A DNA stretch of 64,000 bases from Lepeophtheirus salmonis. Taxonomy: Eukaryota > Arthropoda > Copepoda > Siphonostomatoida > Caligidae. The number at the start of each line of letters is the position of its first letter. The stretch's first letter is position 1. Position numbers and translations under genes: made by a program. Below are positions 58,621-64,000 of the stretch, in pieces. The stretch is from positions 12,817,940 through 12,881,939 of the forward strand of contig NC_052131.2 in the NCBI RefSeq assembly GCF_016086655.4, read 5' to 3'. The notes below the pieces were generated by a model. That model did no database searches. It saw only the letters and a list, made by a program, of their open reading frames with translations, and was not told the DNA's origin.

Positions 58621-61600
58621 ATTAATTTCAATTACTCAACCTTCATTAATTATTGAATTAGTGAGTATCAGATTTTAATATACCACCTGTATATGAGTAC
58701 ATGCTACAAATTATTTTATATTGAACTATTCATTTATCACAGAACTGAAAGGAGTATTTCTATAAAAATTATAATGACAAATTTTGAACAATTTGAAATT
58801 TTTTTAGAGTTCCTTAAAGACTTGAAAAGTTTCTTTTTCCTTAATTACCCAATAAAAAGGAATTAATATAATTAATTATATTTTATAAATTATCTACATA
58901 GAAAATTATATTTCAAAATAGTAATTTTTTTCTTAAGTTTTAAATATAATATAATTCAAATACTTTTTTAACATAATACTTCAATCATGTATTATTTGTA
59001 TTTTCTTCTATCCAGTAGTATTGCCAAATGTTCGGTGATAATGGTAACATATTATATAATATTATTTTTTTTCAATCAAAGATAATATGTATTTTGAAAA
59101 CAAAATGACATCTATAATTTTTCATTTATCTCATTTAAAAAATGTTATACAATTTTAAATTAATATATATGTTTTTTTTAAAGATAATTGAAGAAGAAGA
59201 AAAAAATTTCACAAAGTCTTTTTTCAAAATATCCAGGCTGTTAAGCGATCTTTAAAACTTTTCTAAATTTGTCAGTCATAATTTTGTATAATAATACATA
59301 TTTTAATTTAATATAAGGCTCAATATTAAAATAATGGACCACCATAATATATAAGCATACTAGAGTTTCTCATTTCCCAAGAAACATTTTTTTTAAATTT
59401 CAGCATCTCGTTAGTAAATAATAAATATTGTGAAACTTAAATATTGGTTTTTAAAGTTGAAGATAAAATGATAAAATTTAAACGAGTTAAAGCTATTTAT
59501 TCACAATTATCATGTTTTTCATTTTATCTTGATCATTAATGGGGCCGCAATTTTTTTTGTGTGTGTCATTTAAAAAAATGTAGGGTCCATAAAAAGATGT
59601 ACACGCGTATTATGATTATATAAAGAGTAAGTTATGGCTTATTCAGAAGCATATTTATTCATTTTCTTTTTAGATGTACATAATTTTATATAATTTGGTA
59701 TGTTCAGATAAAAAATAAAAAGGAATTTTTACTCCAGGACTATTCATTCTGATTTGGTAGGGATGCTGTAACTAACACAATAAAATTAATGCTTTTAGAA
59801 TTTTTCACTGGATAATTTCAAAATTATAATCAAGCTGGCTGTAAACAATTGACATTGTAACTAGTAGTATCTAGGCAAAAATATTAATTAATTATCTCCT
59901 TATATGGACAATCATAAAATGTAATATTTTTGCTAACAATTTCAGAATTATAAATCTAAGAAAATTGAATTTAAAATATTACAGAAGCACCCGATACTGA
60001 CTGTATTTGCTAATTGTCTTTATATATATTCTAATTAATAGTTTTTTGTTCCATTATAAAACACAGCCCACGTCTCCAAGTAAGAGCATGCCAGTTTTAC
60101 TTGAAAAAATTAAAATTGAACATATTCACAGCTAATATATTTTTAACATTTTAACCAATAGGTTTAAACGAATAAATAAACCATGTTACATAATGCCCCA
60201 GTTAGCTTGAGTAGATTCCTTTGCTACAAGAAATCTTATTCCTTCACACAATACCCCTTTTCATGCTACCCCTTATGTTTCATGTTTGTGAATCATTTTC
60301 CTTCATGACATAGACAATCCTTTAGCAGAATTTCCTAGTAGATTCTATTAAACAAGTATGAAGGTTGGGTATTTTTTATAGAGTTATATTCATTGCAGTC
60401 CAACACCTTAAGCGGGCAAAAAAAGTGTAAACCTCAATTTTGGATAAACATCGAGCCTGTGGTGTTGGTTTATATTTTTAGGTTAATACCTATTTGTGTC
60501 CAACCTCTAAGTTTCAAAACTGTAGATTTATTTCCAATTTGTAGTCTAGATCAGATTTTTATTTTCTGTTAATACCTACATGACTGCTCTCCTTAGGTTC
60601 TAATTATAACATCCTTGAAAAGTTTATATTTTTTCCCAAGAGTTTTATTACATAATAAATGGATATGTACAATTTGTTATATAGTTGTTACCAAAGGTAA
60701 AATATTTTTGGTTCGACTGGGACTCGAAAGTTATTTTTTACTGAACTGAAAAGAACCTTAAAAATGCGGATCTTTGATTATAATTATGGACTTGAAATGA
60801 TCTCAAAAGAGATGTGAGAAATCAAACAGGACTCAGTAATAATATTTAAGAACCCACATCGGACTCGATGAAAATGTTTAAGGACTTGGAATTATGAGCA
60901 AAGATCTTGGACATGCAGAATAATGAGATTGCCCCTCCCCCCTTATATTTTTAATGATGTTATTATTATTATATCAGCATAATCATCAGTAAATTGATCA
61001 ATTAATTAATGTATTCCTAATTTCCAAATATACAATGATAATGTTGGTGAATGCTAGGGTTCTTTGCTTTACTTACTAGCCAAGAAGTACACGTAAAAAG
61101 TATTTATGTTGCTATTAAATGTAAAAAAAAATAAAAAAATAGTTAGAATCCATTTGTAACAAAGAAGGAAATAAATTACCTTCCAAAATAGTTCAAAGAA
61201 TATTTTTTCATGTATGTATGTATATATGTATATTATGTATATACCCATGCTTATAATTTTAACTAATTAATATAAAGCCATCTTTGTTTTACATATGATT
61301 ATTATATAAACAAATTCGTAGAATTATTTTTTAATAAGATTTGACAACAAGCTTTTTAGAAAAAACTAAATTACAAAATAAATATTCCCTTTCATTTATA
61401 AAAGAAAAACTATTTTATAAAAAAAAATATTATGATGACATGTGTGGTAATTTAACACAAAAACAATCTTGATCAAAAATAAAAAAATCAAGATAATACA
61501 TTATAGTGTAATATAACAACACAAAATCAAAATTTAGCATCGTAGGATATTTTCCATTTTATTAATCTAAACAAGAAACTACCCTTCCATTTGTGAGTCA

Positions 61601-62490
61601 ATTTTATTCATGGACATTTTGCTTTAAACATTTGTAAAATATCAATCAAAAAAAATTATTTTTCATGTTGCTCCTATAAAATTATTGTTTTAATCGAGGT
61701 ACAGGATTTTTATTTAAGAAGTCTTGTAGATTAACGAAATATTTTACAATCTTGTTGATACAACTTTACTCTAATTTTCCTTACATTATGAGTATTTTAG
61801 TCCTAAAGAGCAATTATATGAATACACTGTTTTGGCGGTGCGTGTTACGATCTTATATTTTGATTTGTTTCTTCATTTTTACTTCGCAATTTTTTTTTTT
61901 TTGATACAAAGTGTCTACAATATTTGATTATTATCAAATATACTTCCAAAGTTTGTTTATGCCAAATAATAAACTCTATTATATTTATTTATCATTTGGA
62001 AATACCAAAGCTATTAATTAAATTCTTAAAAATACGACATTTTATTTATGCTCCATTCATTTGTAGGGTATATTTTGAAAAATAACATATATATTTATCT
62101 TATAATCTTTCGAACAAAGAGTTCTGGATGAATAATTGTTTCATCTGAATTCTTTATTTTATTATTCATGTGGGGTGAGTTGATATCAACATAATTTTGA
62201 ACAAAAATCAATAAATAAAAAGATCTTAAATATAGCCCAATACTTCGATCAATTATAGCCATTGCATTCAATTTTTGGTATCAGTTTAGAGGATTCACCT
62301 GATTTACGATACTTAATTGCCCCAATATGCTTTTAAATATACCTATCAACTACTAACTTTAAGGGTTACCGCAAGAGAGTTATTTAGAATTAAGTTACTG
62401 ATAGAAATAGAGGATATTTTTGCAAAGAATACAAATGTGGCACATCAATACACAAAAAAAAATCTTATTAATTTTATATCTATCATATAT
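58621..62490. other. AT-rich non-coding stretch
   Basis: No supportable gene. A patch at about 60370-60560 contains two 'ttggtt/ccaac' segments in inverted arrangement. Another at 60700-60930 repeats 'ggactcg/ggacttg' words. Neither could be assigned. Confidence 0.45.
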
Positions 62491-62861
62491 GTAAGACATG
62501 GGCTGAAAAGACTTTGGCTTCAACTATAGATGTTACTATTTTTTAATTTACCTCATTTTCAGTTAGTACCAACATTCAACGGACAGCTTTGAAAATTTTA
62601 TGACAATCTGTCTCTGAGTTATTGTCTTAAGTATTACGCTACATTTGTTATTTCCAAAACAATGGATAAAAACAGTTTCGTGTTTAAATTTTATACTGTT
62701 TCTTGATAGAAAAAAATGCTGTTCAAGCTAAGCCATGGCTTGAAAAGAATTATGGGAACTTGCTTATAAAATAATATTATAATAGTTTAAAAAATAAAAA
62801 TTTAAAGATTTAAAAAAACGTGTTTTATTTGTTTAGCTGGGACTGTTCAGCCCATGCGTGA
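62491..62861 (+). mobile_element. Short mariner derivative, copy 2 (about 370 bp)
   Basis: Left end GTAAGACATGGGCTGAAAAG; right end, reverse-complemented, CACGCATGGGCTGAACAGTC. The interior matches 45992-46367 throughout: 'tagatgtt', 'ttttatgacaatctg', 'gttatttccaaaaca', then 'aagctaagccatggcttgaaaag'. In frame this last part encodes the start of the first mariner helix. It lacks the transposase and is in the same orientation as its partner. The open frame at 62317-62529 crosses its edge and is not a gene. Confidence 0.8.
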
Positions 62862-64000
62862 AGGCTTCTATCAAATAAAATACCATAATTTTTAACAAAT
62901 TCATGGGAACGGTACACTTTTGTTACTTTAAGTGCAATTTATGGCGCCGCGAATGAATGAATAAGATTCGTGGGTCGAAAAGTACAAATGAAATGATGAC
63001 GAAATTTTAAGAAAAATAAGTTTATACTGATTTTGTGTTAGCAAGTCACATATCTCCATGGTTGGGGCTTAAAATAAGTCCGTAATATTTTTTTCATACA
63101 ACATTTTAAAAGACAAAAAAAAAATTAAAATTATAAGACAGCATGATATACAGAGAGAAAAGTTTTTAACTACAATTTTGAGGGATAGCTGAAAAGGATC
63201 ATATTGCATTGAATGAATATATACTGACAGCTTTCATATTACATTTTTATTTTATTGCAGTGAAGAAAAGCCTTTTTCCATAATCATTTGCAAAACTACA
63301 CAACTTATCCCTTATAACTTTATTCCGTATAAAAAACATAATAAATATTAAGTTTCAAGGATAAACTTACATAGTAGACATGGTTATAATTTAAGGTATT
63401 TGTGATTAAATTTGTAATTTGAAACTTGTTATTTATTAAGGGGGGAATTTAAAGACAAAATGCTATTTATATATGTAAAAGGTACATAAGTTGTGTTGTA
63501 AATTGTAAGCAATTTCATTAAGTAAAAAAATGAAACAAAAAACGTAGATGGAACAACGGACAATGCACTTGGGAAAAATTATTTTCTTGAAATTAATTTG
63601 CGTAGGTTCACGTCTTGGTCGTTCCTAAAGAATGTATATAAACTTTAAAGATAATTTCTAGGTCAGATGGCGAAAATATAATACTCCTATGTTTACAATA
63701 CATAATAAATGCAACTCCATCTTTTCAATTAAAGGATCATAACATTAAAAAACAAACCCCAGAAAATAAACAAAGTAAGCCTGAAAATTTGTAGAATTTT
63801 CTGACAAGATCTGCTTACGTCTCATGATGCTTCATTAGATTAGGTGCGACCAACTATAAGATAAAGGAAATAAACTTAAGTCCCACTCCGTATCAAGCAA
63901 GGTTATAAACATGAATTAATCCGTGTATGATACTTAATTCTACTCTGATCTAATTCCACACTATTTTGACAATAATACTATCCCTACTTATAACTCCGTC
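62862..64000. other. AT-rich non-coding stretch
   Basis: No gene, RNA or repeat could be supported up to the end of the window. Confidence 0.5.

Noticed and set aside
1..64000. tRNA, rRNA, CRISPR arrays, bacterial operons or phage genes
   Set aside because: None seen by eye: no regularly spaced repeats, no dense coding, no cloverleaf with conserved arms that I could support.

Overview
The window is AT-rich eukaryotic DNA: frequent poly-A/poly-T runs, TA and CA microsatellites, and stop codons in every frame. It holds no operons, ribosome sites or long intact genes. I recognise no complete host gene. What can be recognised is mostly relics of transposable elements. The dominant class is Tc1/mariner, with at least fourteen copies or fragments from several distinct families. 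This mixture fits an arthropod; the protein families look like those I associate with parasitic copepods such as salmon louse (Lepeophtheirus). That assignment is inference from family resemblance, not a database result.

Layout. 1-5.3 kb: a mariner N-terminal scrap (1585-1830), a decayed Tc1/mariner copy (2905-3720) and a nearly full-length decayed mariner (4150-5275). 5.3-16.7 kb: non-coding AT-rich DNA with a perfect 38-bp palindrome (8474-8511), two consensus CRE sites, microsatellites and two weak exon candidates. 16.7-24.3 kb: an interspersed repeat, three transposase relics, an LTR-like block (21263-21660) and a short mariner derivative with inverted ends (21784-22235). 24.3-29.3 kb: a decayed endonuclease/reverse-transcriptase LINE on the plus strand, then an opposed LINE fragment. 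29.7-31.7 kb: a large inverted repeat of unknown origin, with related copies near 40.6 and 43.2 kb. 33.9-37.1 kb: a second LINE bounded by a 14-bp target-site duplication; it has ORF1 and endonuclease remnants but no recognisable reverse transcriptase. 39.2-48.6 kb: the densest transposon cluster, with seven Tc1/mariner relics or deletion derivatives, two exon-like segments and a 179-codon open frame of unknown meaning. 49.7-50.6 kb: an unrecognised decayed protein-coding stretch. 51.4-58.6 kb: five more Tc1/mariner copies, one of them with complete terminal inverted repeats (52509-53699). 58.6-64 kb: AT-rich DNA with one more short mariner derivative (62491-62861).

How the parts relate. Nothing here forms a pathway. 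Some elements look like autonomous transposases that decayed. Others are short derivatives that kept their ends and lost the catalytic core, and two such families have a pair of copies in this window. The most useful leads are the TSD-bounded LINE, the inverted-repeat family, the palindrome, the paired mini-mariners and the unrecognised relic near 50 kb. I found no rRNA, tRNA, CRISPR array or clear novel gene system.
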